A DNA stretch of 64,000 nt, taken from positions 108,418,236 through 108,482,235 of the forward strand of contig OW240921.1 of NCBI GenBank assembly GCA_933207985.1, in the 5' to 3' direction. The stretch's first letter is position 1. Every line of letters starts with the position of its first letter. The stretch comes from Pelobates cultripes (Eukaryota > Chordata > Amphibia > Anura > Pelobatidae). The notes under the pieces are model-generated. The model was not told the DNA's origin and ran no database searches. It worked only from the letters and a program-made list of their open reading frames with translations. Positions 1-10,600 of the stretch are shown one piece after another. The position numbers were made by a program, and so were the translations under genes.

Positions 1-486
1 CAAATCACTGTTTTCCATCCTAGTACCATAACAACTGTAGCCTGTTGTAGTGGTTATGGTGCCAGTAGTTCCCTCGTGAGCCTTCCAGAGGAAGTTGCTT
101 ACAACCAGTTTGACAACGAACCTGGGGTGCACTTAGCAGTGGTCACTTCCTCTCCTGGCAGAAGTTCTCTGCATTGAGCTAAACAGGGCATGGATCATTG
201 ACTGAGATCACCCAGTAGACTCTCTCAGCCAGTAAGCCAGCCTTTATCAACAGGAGTTTCTGACTCCAGAAGAGGCTGTGACTGATGCAAAAGGTGTGGC
301 TGTTTACACTGGAAGGTGTCAATGCACTCAGTTCACCATAACCACTACCAAAGAGAGCTGTAGTGGTTATGGTGCTTGGCATGTTCCATGAAGTGGTATA
401 GTCACGTTAATTTTTTATAAATCAATTTAAAATATTTAGTTAATATGTTCGATTCATGAAAGCTGCGGTTCTGTATGAGTCTAAAT
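1..486. other. Non-coding, degraded repeat
   Basis: It contains two CCATAACCACTA-type hairpins (28-66 and 340-375) like those in T2-like copies. No gene seen. Confidence 0.5.
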
Positions 487-632
487 CATGGGCGTAGGAA
501 CCCAAAAAAATCTGGGGGGGATAGCATTTTTACTCGCCGGGTATATTCTTATTCCGTAAACTAGTAGTTGTTTATCCCATTGTACAGCGCTACGGAATTT
601 GCAGTCGCTATATAAATGATTAAATAATAACT

Positions 633-1030
633 TTAAAGGGTCACTACAGGGAAGGGATTTTACTTACCTGGATACAGCGCCGGGATCCTCCTCATGCCGC
701 GCCCCCTATTTCGTCAAAATGACTTAATAGGAGGGTGCGAACAGGGAGCAATAAAACGCTTCTATTCAGAGGCGTCATTGCTCTCTGGTGCGCATGCGCA
801 GATTTGCCGCACATGCACAGATACTTCATAGGGCGGCATTCATGTCTCGACTAGGAAGCACCACTAGTGGCCATCTGATTGTCCACTAGAGGTATTCCTC
901 AGCAGTAATGTAAATACTGCCTTTTTACGAAATGGCTGTGCTTACATTAAAAAACCTGCAAAGACATGCTATAGACACCAGAACTACTACGTTTAGCTGT
1001 TGTGGTTCTGATGACTATAGTGTCCCTTGA
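633..1030. mobile_element. T2/Kolobok-like MITE inside the 487-3323 element
   Basis: The left end is TTAAAGGGTCACTA. The right end, TATAGTGTCCCTTGA, is the inverted partner with the terminal TTAA changed to TTGA. The TTAA target and the TTAAAGGRR terminus fit the T2 family of the Kolobok superfamily described in Xenopus. No coding capacity. Confidence 0.65.
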
Positions 1031-1309
1031 ATATAGAGAGGAAAAAAGAATAATCACAAATGTAAGAAATAAAATGTTTGTATCATTATTCTAAAAATTA
1101 TTTTTAAAAAATTAAAAAATATGCACATTCCTAGCTTATTTTAGCACGACATATGACACAAATATTTTGTACTTTGCAGATTACTTTTTATATTTTTTTA
1201 TACATATACAAATTGTGTAATACTGCCCCTGAATAAGGGTGACCACATTTCCTAACTACCATTCAGTGACACTGTCAGAAATGCATTCCATACATTTTAC
1301 TATCCGTCT

Positions 1310-1740
1310 CTACCCCTTCCATTTATATTAGAACCCCACCTACCCCTTCCATGAATATTAGAACCACTCCTACCCCTTCCATGCACAAAAGAACCCCACC
1401 TACCCCTTCCACGCATATTAACCCCCTACCCCTTCCATGCATATTAGTACCCACTTACCCCTTCCATGCATATTAGAACCCACCCTACCCCTTCCATTCA
1501 TATTAGTACTCCCCTAACCCCTTCCAATAATTTTTCTACCTCCCCTCTCCTCCCATCCATATTAGTAGCCCCCCTAAACCCTTCCAATTATTTTTCTACC
1601 TACCCCTCTCCCCCTATCCTTATTAGTAGCCCCCCTAACCCTTTCCAATTATATTTCTACCTACCCCTCTCCCCATCCATATTAGTAGCCCCCCAAAACC
1701 CTAAAATTATTTTTCTTCCTTTGTCCCCCCTTTTACCTGA
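1310..1740. repeat. Minisatellite, CCCCTTCCATGCATATTAGAACC-type units
   Basis: About 15 imperfect units of 25-60 bp built on ACCCCTTCCATnnATATTAG. The open frame over 1466-1807 is a by-product of the repeat and is not a gene. Confidence 0.85.
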
Positions 1741-2309
1741 CATAGCAGGGGGACCTCTGGACGTCTGGCAGGTGCAGTGTCAGACTGAGCGCCGGGTAGT
1801 CACGTGACACTCGGTCAGGGCCGGTGCAAGGATTTTTGCCGACCTAGGCAAAAGTAAAGTTTGCCGCCCCCCCACGTGACATCACAATGCCCCACCCATA
1901 TGATCTGCCATGTTAACTAACGCCAGTGCTGGAGTGCCGCCGTGTTTACATTAAAAGGCCTGCAGGGACAGGCTATAGACACCAGAACCACTACATTAAG
2001 CTGCAGTGGTTCTGGGGACTATAGTGTTTCTTTAATGTGAGGTAAATTAGAGATTAGTGCCACGAATAATATACTAGATTGCCTACTTACAACCAGATGA
2101 GGATGATGATGGGCTCTAGCTGCAGTCTGACTCCACTGGTCTGGTGTAGAACAGGCTCTCTGGAGGCTGTTTGTAACTGTGGTCACAAAAATCAATGTTC
2201 TGGGAGAACGGGAAGCAGCTCCATTTTTTGGGGGCCCTTTACACAGCTCAAGGTCTGGGTTCCAGGGACCACCTTCATGTTCCACCAATGAGTTTGTTCA
2301 CAGGGGGTG

Positions 2310-2510
2310 GAGTGTGTAGGGGATGTCCTGATATGTGTGTAAGGAATGCATTGTGTGAATCTGTGTTTGTATGTGTAAGGGCTGCAAGGTGTGTTTCTGT
2401 AAGGGGTGCATTGAGTGTGTGTACGGGGTGCATTTAGTGTGTGTAAGGAATGCATTGTGTGTTTCTGTGTGTGTAAGGTTTGCATGATTGTGCGATTGTG
2501 TGTGTGTGAT
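2310..2510. repeat. GT-rich minisatellite
   Basis: Repeated GTGTGTAAGGnnTGCATT-like units of about 25-30 bp within the composite hAT-like element. The opposing open frames here come from its strand bias. Confidence 0.8.
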
Positions 2511-2519
2511 GGATGTCAA

Positions 2520-2930
2520 TCTCTCTCCCTCCCTTGTCACTCTCTTTCTCCCCCTCCCGCCCTTGTCACTCTCTTTCTCCCCCTCCCTGCCTCCCTTGTC
2601 ACTCTCTTTCTCACCCTCCCTCCCTTGTCACTCTCTTTCTCCCCCTCCCTCCCTCCCTTGTCGCTCTCGTTCTCCCCCTCTCTCCCTCCCTTGTCCTCTT
2701 TCTCCACCATCTCTCCCTCCCTTGTCACTCTCTTTCTCCCCCCTCCTCTCCCTCCTTGTCCTCTCATTCTCCCCTCCTTGTCACTCTTTCTCTCCCTCCC
2801 TCCCTTGTCACTCTCTTTCTCCCCCTCCCTCCCTCCCTTTTCACTCTCTTTCTCCCCCTCCCTCCCTCCCTTGTCACTCTCTTTCCCCCCCACCATCCCT
2901 TGTCACTCTCTTTCTCCCCCTCCCTCCCTG
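2520..2930. repeat. Polypyrimidine minisatellite, CTCCCTCCCTTGTCACTCTC units
   Basis: About 14 units of roughly 28 bp combining CCCTTGTCACTCTC and TTTCTCCCCCTCC, almost pure pyrimidine on the + strand. All three + frames stay open for this reason only. Confidence 0.9.
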
Positions 2931-3323
2931 TCAATTCCTTTTGTTTCCTGTACCCGGCCGGACTAACAGGAAGTGCACACTGAGTTAGTCCGGCCGGGTA
3001 CAGGAGACAGATGCTCCCTGTACCCGCGGACCATGATACAGGGCTCGACCACGCTACAGTGAGGGAGTGACAGGAGGGAGCGCTGAGAGCTTCCCTCCTG
3101 TCAGCCCCTCTCCTCGGGCTGCGCCCGGGCAGTGCGGTCCGCCCTCATGGACGCACCGCCTGGGCGAAGCTGCAGCCACCTGAGGCTCTCTGTAGAGCGT
3201 CAGGCGGCTGCAGCATGGGGGGCTTGGCAGAGCTGGGGGGGATTTCCCCATAACCTGTCCCCCCCGCATGATTTGCTGGGGGGGGATGCGTCCACCCCAT
3301 CCCCCCCGGTTCCTACGCCCATG

Positions 3324-4469
3324 GTCTGAATGCTCTAGTTGTTCGATATCTTTATCTCAGTACTGAGTGAATACCGACTGACAAAGGTCTGATTAATCTA
3401 TACAGGGCCCCATTAGTGATATATCGAAGCATATATTATATCATTCACACAGAGGAGCGAAAACCAACAACTCATTATTATTATTAGTGCCATTTATATA
3501 ACGCCAACTTATTCCGCAGCGCTTTACAATATTATAAAGTGAGAAATTTAAAAACAAATTATTCAGGTACATAAAGTTACAGGAGTAGCAGGTTGATGAG
3601 TGCAACAGTCGAAAGAGCTTACAATCTTTGTAACAAATAAACATAAATTAAAAAAGTTAAACAGCAATAAAAAGGATGGAATTAAAATGATAAAAAATAA
3701 TTATTTTATTATTACTATTATTATTATTATGTTACACATATTATACTACTATTGCTTATTGTTTTTCTTCCTACATCACATTATTTATTTAGAGGTCGTA
3801 AAGGAGAAAACTCCTTTCTTTCACTATTATTTTTTTTCTGGTATTTACCAATAAAAACATTCATTTTTCTTTATATTTACAATCTATTGTAGTGCATTGT
3901 TTGGGAGAATCACACAGAAATGTTTCAACAGCGTATTATTATAAACAAACCATGCGATTTGTAATTGGAATCACCAAATAAGTGCTTTGCTCACAATTCT
4001 ATCTACTGCCTTGTGTTTCATGAAATCAAAGTAAATCTGGAGCCAGCTCAACCCTATATAAAACTCATTCACCCTAAAACCTGACTTTGAACAATTAACC
4101 TGAAACTTGGGGTAAAACCATGTCCGACATGTTACTTGCAAACTGGAAATGAAACGTTGTTTCCTGCCCTAATTTTCCTGCTTTGTAGTATTATTTATTA
4201 CAATTTTCAAATCAAGGTTACAGGGAGCAGCTATTTTTATAAATAATATATGAATGAGAACACTGCTTATTCAGCACATTCTAATATCGCCACAAATAGA
4301 ATACAATGTGCATTTTTCTTTGCTTATCATGTGACAGAAGTCCTTATATCACCTCAGAGGGAGCATGTTTTAAACGAAAAACTGCAGCTTCCCAGGACGG
4401 ACAGAGGGACGGACAAATGGACAGACGGATAAATAGATAGATAGAAAGATAGATAGATGGATGGATGAT
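3324..4469. other. Non-coding, AT-rich
   Basis: Apart from the 3475-3620 repeat and GATA/GACA tracts near 4420-4465, no feature is seen. No splice-bounded conserved frame. Confidence 0.5.
3475..3620 (+). repeat. TATATAACGCCAACT-type interspersed repeat
   Basis: ATTATTATTAGTGCCATTTATATAACGCC is followed by CCGCAGCGCTTTACAATATT and GAGCTTACAATCT; same family as 25558-26012. Broken here into two stretches to respect the reported motif: an ATT run and an AGCGCTTTACA core. Confidence 0.65.
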
Positions 4470-4643
4470 AGATTATTTCTATTTATATATTTGACACAGA
4501 CAGAGCACACATTTCACAGGCTAATACTTTGTATACAGTTATTTATGCAATATTCTGTATGGTTTCCCATGTGGTACAAATAACCTCACTGACACTATAA
4601 ATCTTTCTCCATAAGCCCCCAGTGGACTCATCACACACAAGAT
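4470..4643 (+). repeat. Direct duplication, copy 1
   Basis: It shares TTTGACACAGACAGAGCACA, ATACAGTTATTTATGCA and GCCCCCAGTGGACTCATCAC, in order, with 5055-5242. The two copies flank the 4684-5010 element and GATA/GACA microsatellites. Confidence 0.8.
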
Positions 4644-4683
4644 ATATAGATAGATGGATAGATAGACAGACAGACAGACATAA

Positions 4684-5010
4684 TTTCCCCTGAAAATTAG
4701 ACACCCCTCGAAAATAAGCCCTGGCTCATTTCCGGGGGATGCTCATAATATAAACCCTACCCCACAAATAAGCCCTAGTTGCGTGTTCCCTAATCTATGT
4801 TCGGGGAATTTTCCCCAAACATAGATTCACGGGATTCCATGCGCTAGTGAACTGGACTATGTTCAGGGAAATTCCCCCAAATGTAGACCTGCTTTCTTGA
4901 GCATGCCACCTTCTGTTTTTCCCTGACAATAAGACATTCCCAAAAATAAGCCTTAGTGCATTTCTGGGGGAAAAGATTTATTTAAAACCTGTCTTAGTTT
5001 CGGGGAAAGA
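4684..5010. mobile_element. Non-autonomous DNA element with TTTCCCC-GAAA ends
   Basis: The left end, TTTCCCCTGAAAATTAGACA, and the right end, TGTCTTAGTTTCGGGGAAA, are imperfect inverted copies. The interior repeats short blocks such as AAAATAAGCC and TTCCCC(C/A)AA. No open frame. The superfamily was not determined. Confidence 0.6.
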
Positions 5011-5054
5011 CGGTAGATAGAAAGATAAATAGATTGACAGATAGACAGACAGAT

Positions 5055-5242
5055 TATTTGCATTTATGTATTTGACACAGACAGAGCACACATTAAACAG
5101 GCTCATTTAATGTGAAGTAATACTTCGTATACAGTTATTTATGCAGTATTCTATTTTGTGGTTTCCCCTGTGGTACAGATAACCTCATTGAATCTATAAA
5201 TCTTGCTCCAGAAGCCCCCAGTGGACTCATCACACATCATCA
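5055..5242 (+). repeat. Direct duplication, copy 2
   Basis: Second copy of the 4470-4643 segment. It differs by substitutions and an extra CATTTAATGTGAAGT-like insert. Confidence 0.8.
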
Positions 5243-6899
5243 TGATCAAGGTTCTGGCCTGCTGCAGCTAATGCCCAGGAATGGGAAAGTTGAGACAGAG
5301 AGATGCTCAAAATCTACCACTTCCAAAATTCTCTGACAGCATTAAGACTTGGAAAATCTTGTAGTTCTAGCACTGCTGCTAATCTACTTTCTGGCCAGCC
5401 ATGGTCATTGTAACAAAACAACGAGGAAGTCACAAAACTAACTGACTGGGACCACAAAGCATCAATCATGGTTATAAAGTGAAAATCTTGTAATTGATTT
5501 AAATAATGCATTCATTGATGTGTGAAGGGGAGCACTTACCTATGGAGTACAGAGTTTGCAAACCATGTCCTCAGTCCCATTCTATGAGATCACACCATTT
5601 ACAGTCCACCCTGCCCCATCACTTGTCTGGACTCCTATTGTCACTGGCTCCATGTCACCTAATGCTTCAGAATGATATCCTCTGCATCTCCCTCTGTCTG
5701 AGCTGCTCTCCCTGCACCCTGTCCAATCTCTCTGCCTCTCATATTCAGCCTGGCATCCTCCAAATCTGACTCCAGCAACTCTCCCCTCCTCCCCCTGTCC
5801 CATGTGCTACTAATCCCCCTCCCCCTTCTAGATGTGTGTACTTGGGCATTATGCTGCAGTATAGAAGGACACTCAGTGATCACAAACTTGCTGCATACAG
5901 TAGTAAAGGCATTTATAAATAGCCCTTCCTCTGTACTATGTTTATTCTCTGGCAAGACACAATGCCCTCTCTAATAATAATGGTGCTGTTTGCTGCATCC
6001 CAAAAAGAGCAGGTAAGATCGCAGTCTGAATTCTGTCCAAAATGCTGCATATCTAAAACAGAGCAGTGGAAACTGTATCTACAGGGAGAATGGGAAATCA
6101 GGAACCACTGCAGAATCATTTTCTATATTCTCATTTCTCAGCATTATAGGACATTGTGGGCATTTGGGAGAATTTAGATTTTATTTTAGTGAGGTGTTAA
6201 ATATGGGCTGATACAAAAAGTTACTGTAACTGTAGTTTGTCTTCACTGAATCTGACTGCATTGGCCACCTATAGTTTAATAAATTATGCACCAGATCAGA
6301 AAATGCTGCTGCCTTTGTATACTACAACTCCCTTAGTTCACCAGTGATGGAGGATGTATTGTATCACAATGAAGCAGTCGTGACTTTGGCTGCTGTGCTC
6401 TCCAACTCCCTCCATTCCCAGCCAGCCATTGTACACTGTAAGAAGGTAAGGGACACCTGTGATATAAAGAGCATGTGGACTAAGGATGGCTAAAATATAT
6501 AACCCCAGCTATGGAAGACTACAACTCCTATGATGCTTTGCCAGCCTTTAGGCAGATTTTTGACCACCCCCTGATTACTGTAGAGTGACATCAATCAACA
6601 TCCCACGGCAGCTGGCAAAGCAGATACAATACAGGAACAGAACGTGCAACATTGTATAATGGTGCAGAGTATCTGGCAGAGTGCAAGACTGGTAAAGCAG
6701 AGGCTGCGATCAGGGCTGGGTTTGGAGAATTGCTCCTCCCCCAACCACCCCAGCTAAATGCAGAGAGAAGAAGCCACTCAGCAGACTACATCTGCACATG
6801 GGAAGGAGTCCAAGGAGAGGACCTCATAGACAGGCTGGGTAGGTAGGAGAATAGTGAGTTAAGGGTGGCCAGTGACACAGGTAGGTGAGCACACAGAGG
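5243..6899. other. 5' flank of SCN4B, no gene recognised
   Basis: Short open frames only. The GC-richer part at 6660-6850 could contain SCN4B upstream sequence, but no TATA box or clear promoter element was identified. Confidence 0.4.
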
Positions 6900-7435
6900 A
6901 GTTAGGGACCCCTGGCACATTAAGGGTGACAACAGAAGAGGAAGCAGTGAGGGGTTAAGGTTGGCACATGTAGGTATTGATGCAGAGGGCAGCAGTGAGG
7001 GGTTAAGGTTGGCACAGGTAGGTGTTCCTACAGAGGGAGCAGCAGTGAGGGGTTAAGGGTGGCACAGGTAGGTGTTCCTACAGAGGGGGCAGCAGTCAAG
7101 GGTTAAGGTTGGCACAGGTAGGTGTTCCTACAGAGGGGGCAGCAGTGAGGGGTTAAGGGTGGCACAGGTAGGTGTTCCTACAGAGGGGGCAGCAGTGAGG
7201 GGTTAAGGGTGGCACAGATAGGTGTTCCTACAGAGTGGACAGATGTAAGGGTTAAGGTAGAAGGTAGGTGTTCCTACAGAGGGGGACGCAGTGAGGGGTT
7301 AATGGTGGCACAGGTAGGTGTTGATACAGAGGGGACAGCTGTGAGGGGTTAAGGTAGGTGTTGATACAGAGGGGACAGCTGTGAGGGGTTAAGGTAGGTG
7401 TTTATACAGAGGGGACAGGAGTGAGGGATCCCTCT
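6900..7435 (+). repeat. 50-bp tandem array upstream of SCN4B exon 1
   Basis: About ten units of roughly 50 bp containing GGTGTTCCTACAGAGGGGGC, AGCAGTGAGGGGTTAAGG and GTGGCACAGGTA, best preserved at 7010-7220. The array ends about 120 bp before the SCN4B ATG, so it lies in the promoter or 5' UTR. A regulatory effect is possible but not shown. Confidence 0.9.
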
Positions 7436-7553
7436 TATTGATCACAGAGAAGAATGAGGACTAGCTCTCCATCTTAGCTCTAATCAGTGAATTTGGGGGA
7501 GAATACTTTTTGGAGATCCCTTCTATCTGCTCCCCTCCCCTCATCAATACAGA

Positions 7554-7647
7554 ATGGCTTTGGGAGTGGGATCCCCCTGGGACCGAGAGCTGTCCCCCCA
7601 CAGAGGTGGACTTCAGTGGCACTCTGGGCTTATGATCCTACTGCTGG
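7554..7647 (+). CDS. SCN4B: SCN4B coding exon 1 (start and signal peptide)
   Basis: Starts at ATG 7554 and ends before a consensus donor GTAAGT at 7648 in phase 1. It encodes 31 residues: a polar N-terminus with one RGG, then the hydrophobic run LMILLL, which continues into exon 2 as [10 protein letters not shown] to complete the signal peptide. This ATG was chosen because it is the only in-frame Met that gives a leader running into the hydrophobic stretch with the correct phase. A later Met (residue 27) is a weaker alternative. The leader sequence itself is not conserved, so the call rests on phase, hydrophobicity and position. Confidence 0.8.
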
Positions 7648-10600
7648 GTAAGTGCGTTGAACAGCTAAGTGCTTTCCTTCTTCTGTGATAAGACCTGTGC
7701 TATTATTGCCAGGCACAGGCTAACCAGGGCTCAGCCAACATGAAGCCTGGCAGGCATGATGGGACATGTAGTCCTGAACCCTGTGGAGTGCCAAGTTTAG
7801 CTGTGACACTGATCTATGGCAGAGTTGGGGATGTCTGTCTATGTGTGCAGTCTGCATGCAATATGTATGCTGTCACCTTGTTCAAGCCTTTAGGATGTCA
7901 GTGAGCAAGATAAGAGCACTAAAGTAATCTCTGCTGTGACTACATCCATTTATCTCTGCCCCCTTCCCATCTCAGAATCTGCTTTGTGCATCTAAATTTA
8001 ACTAAAATGACAATGTACACCCCCCCACCCCCCACCAACACTCACACTTACTAAATGTCAGACAGACTGCAGAGGTACTGCAGGCATTCAGAGACAGTGA
8101 GGGTATATTAAGGGTTAATAAAATCACATTATTTTCCAGCCTTGACACTCCTCACTGCATCTCCTCTGTATGATTGTGTACAGTATCCTGGGGACCACCT
8201 GCACATAATCCAGCCTCTGTTAGTGACTCAGCACTCAACATCCATTAGAATAACAGCCTTACTGAGTCAGCAATGAAAGAAGGCCATTCTATAATGACTT
8301 GGGTGTTTTATCACTGTGTTACCTTGCCAATATCAGATCACCTTGAGGATACACTCAGAGTGTAGATGCCCTGTGTGTTTAGCATTGCAGCAAGCGGATA
8401 GAATGATATTGAAATCTACAATCTCGCTCTACTTTTCATACAGTGTTAGCTGGCTAGTAACCCAAAGCCTTTTTTAGGCTCCCAGTGGAAGGGATTATTG
8501 ATTTTTTTTTCTCCTGAATATCCAATAAGACCTATGATCACATACCGAGCCACTTACATCTTATTTCTTCATAGGTAACAGATCACTTTTCATAAAAATG
8601 AATCTATAAAAATGTGTTTTTCACGGTCTGTCTGATAACACTGTCAGGGGTTAAGTTGTCCCAGACTTGTGGGATCTTAATGATATTTAAGTATTGCACT
8701 TCCAAATATAGACACTCAGGTGCGCAAAATGGAGTTATATATATTTCATGTCTTTTATGGACTTCGCAAAGCCATTTATACTGTTGTAAATTGTACCAAT
8801 AAAATAAACACCCTTTTCTTTTAAACCCATCATGCATGCCATTAACTACCTCTACACAGAAGCAATGTCTTTACCGGTCCAATGGTTAAAGAGTTACTCC
8901 AGGCGCCATTACCACTTCAGTGATTTGAAGTGGTCCTGTTGCCAGGAGTCTGCATGTGCAATGTTTCGCTATGGATATTATGTCTGTATGTGCATATTAT
9001 AGATATTATGTCTGTATGTGCAGTGTTTTGCAATTAATACTGCGAATACGGAGAGTAATCCCTCTGCTAGAGATATAACTCCATCTCCCATAAGCGACAC
9101 TGAAGTGTTATCAACTAGCCTGATTATAGAATTCCGTCCGGGCTGACTAATGTAAATTCTGTGCATATTGCTATTGGCTGCTCATTGGCTTAGAGTGGTC
9201 AGCTGACACTCTCAGCCAATCAATCCCCAGCACAAATCAGAATCTAGCTCTGCAGAAGCTGGATACATGTCTCATCCAGCCTTAAAGGAGTCCAATCAGG
9301 TAAGACGTCAAATAGTTGCAAAAACGAGAACTGATGACAGATTACTCCTACCACCATAACCACTAAGATGGGCTGTACTGGTGATGGTGCTTTGAGAAAG
9401 ACCTGAAATAAAAATAACAATTTCCCTTAAATTTGAAGTTTATGCAATGCCGAATCCTAATAAATGCTAATATTTCTAATAAACTCACTTTATCAGCATC
9501 TTTTTCTTTTTTTTGGGGGTGGAGGGAGGTGAGGTGGAGCAGGTTAATGCAATAGAGTTCTGTGCTACAGCCACCTGACGTGTAAATCCAGCCCCGAGTG
9601 TCAGTGTTTATGCATATCACGACTTTCTCCTCCTGGAAAATGTTCTTCGGAGAGCCTTGATTAGTGGATCACTAAAGAAAACACACAGTACAGTGCATTA
9701 CTTGGAGAAAGGCTGTGGTCCTTTTATTTTAATTCACTCACAGAACCCATAACTGTAAAAATGAAAGGTATTCTGCCAATATATTTACTGTCCACCTGCA
9801 GTCTTCCTGTGGCTCCCCTCAAACTATCAATAATATTCATGTCGTGCTAGTCCTGCAGGCTATTCATTCACAGCGCCGTCAACTTAGCGGTTCCAAGAGG
9901 ACAGTCACCAGAAATTGCCTCTTCTGCTTCTCCTAGGGTTTAAAAAATATATAAAAAAAATAACAGAGCCACTTTAAGAATGAATATCTAGCATAGATAA
10001 CCGCTTAGAAACCCCTGGCCCAGGAGAATTGAAATCCCAGCCTGAATTGTATTCATTTAAAAACGATGCTTACTCCACAATTCATTTAAAAGGCAAAATG
10101 ACCATCGAATCCAAATGGAGACAATAAATAAATAATCAAATCACGGTGTTAAAGGGGGACTGGTATTTTCCCGGATTTTCAGTATTATCAGGATTATTTA
10201 CTAAAGTGAGCATTCAAAGTGAATTCAAATGAATTTTAAATTTAGGGGCCAAAAGAGCAAAATTGGAAAAAAAATCTTTGTCTGCTGTGCCTCCGATTTG
10301 TCTAGTTTAGTCTTTGAAATTCACTTTGAACAGGAAATAACCCTGTATGTTCACTTAAAATTAACAGATGTGTATTAGCTGACAAATAAAAAATGGAATA
10401 AAGAGAAATGAACACACGTTTGAGGTCATTTTATAATTTTTTAATTAATAATTTAATTACATTAATAATCTAATTAATAATCTAATTTCCAGAGAAGTGA
10501 CAGTCCCACAAAAATACACTGGGGTCAAGAATTTAATTAAATTATTTGAACCTGTAGAATGTAAGCGCGCTATAGCATGGTTTTCAAAAACCTCTTCTTT

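Larger units (their letters stand above)
487..3323. mobile_element. Composite hAT-like element, 2.8 kb, with 8-bp target duplication
   Basis: Both ends carry the same 16-bp inverted repeat CATGGGCGTAGGAACC (487-502 and its complement 3308-3323). The flanks are GTCTAAAT (479-486) and GTCTGAAT (3324-3331), an 8-bp target duplication with one mismatch, as made by hAT transposases. The interior has no transposase. It holds a T2-like MITE, three minisatellites, a 2935-3005 inverted repeat and a GC-rich right end. Confidence 0.8.

Noticed and set aside
2415..2988. Overlapping + frames of 150-180 codons and a - frame of 119 codons
   Set aside because: They come from the polypyrimidine minisatellite, which lacks stop codons in every frame.
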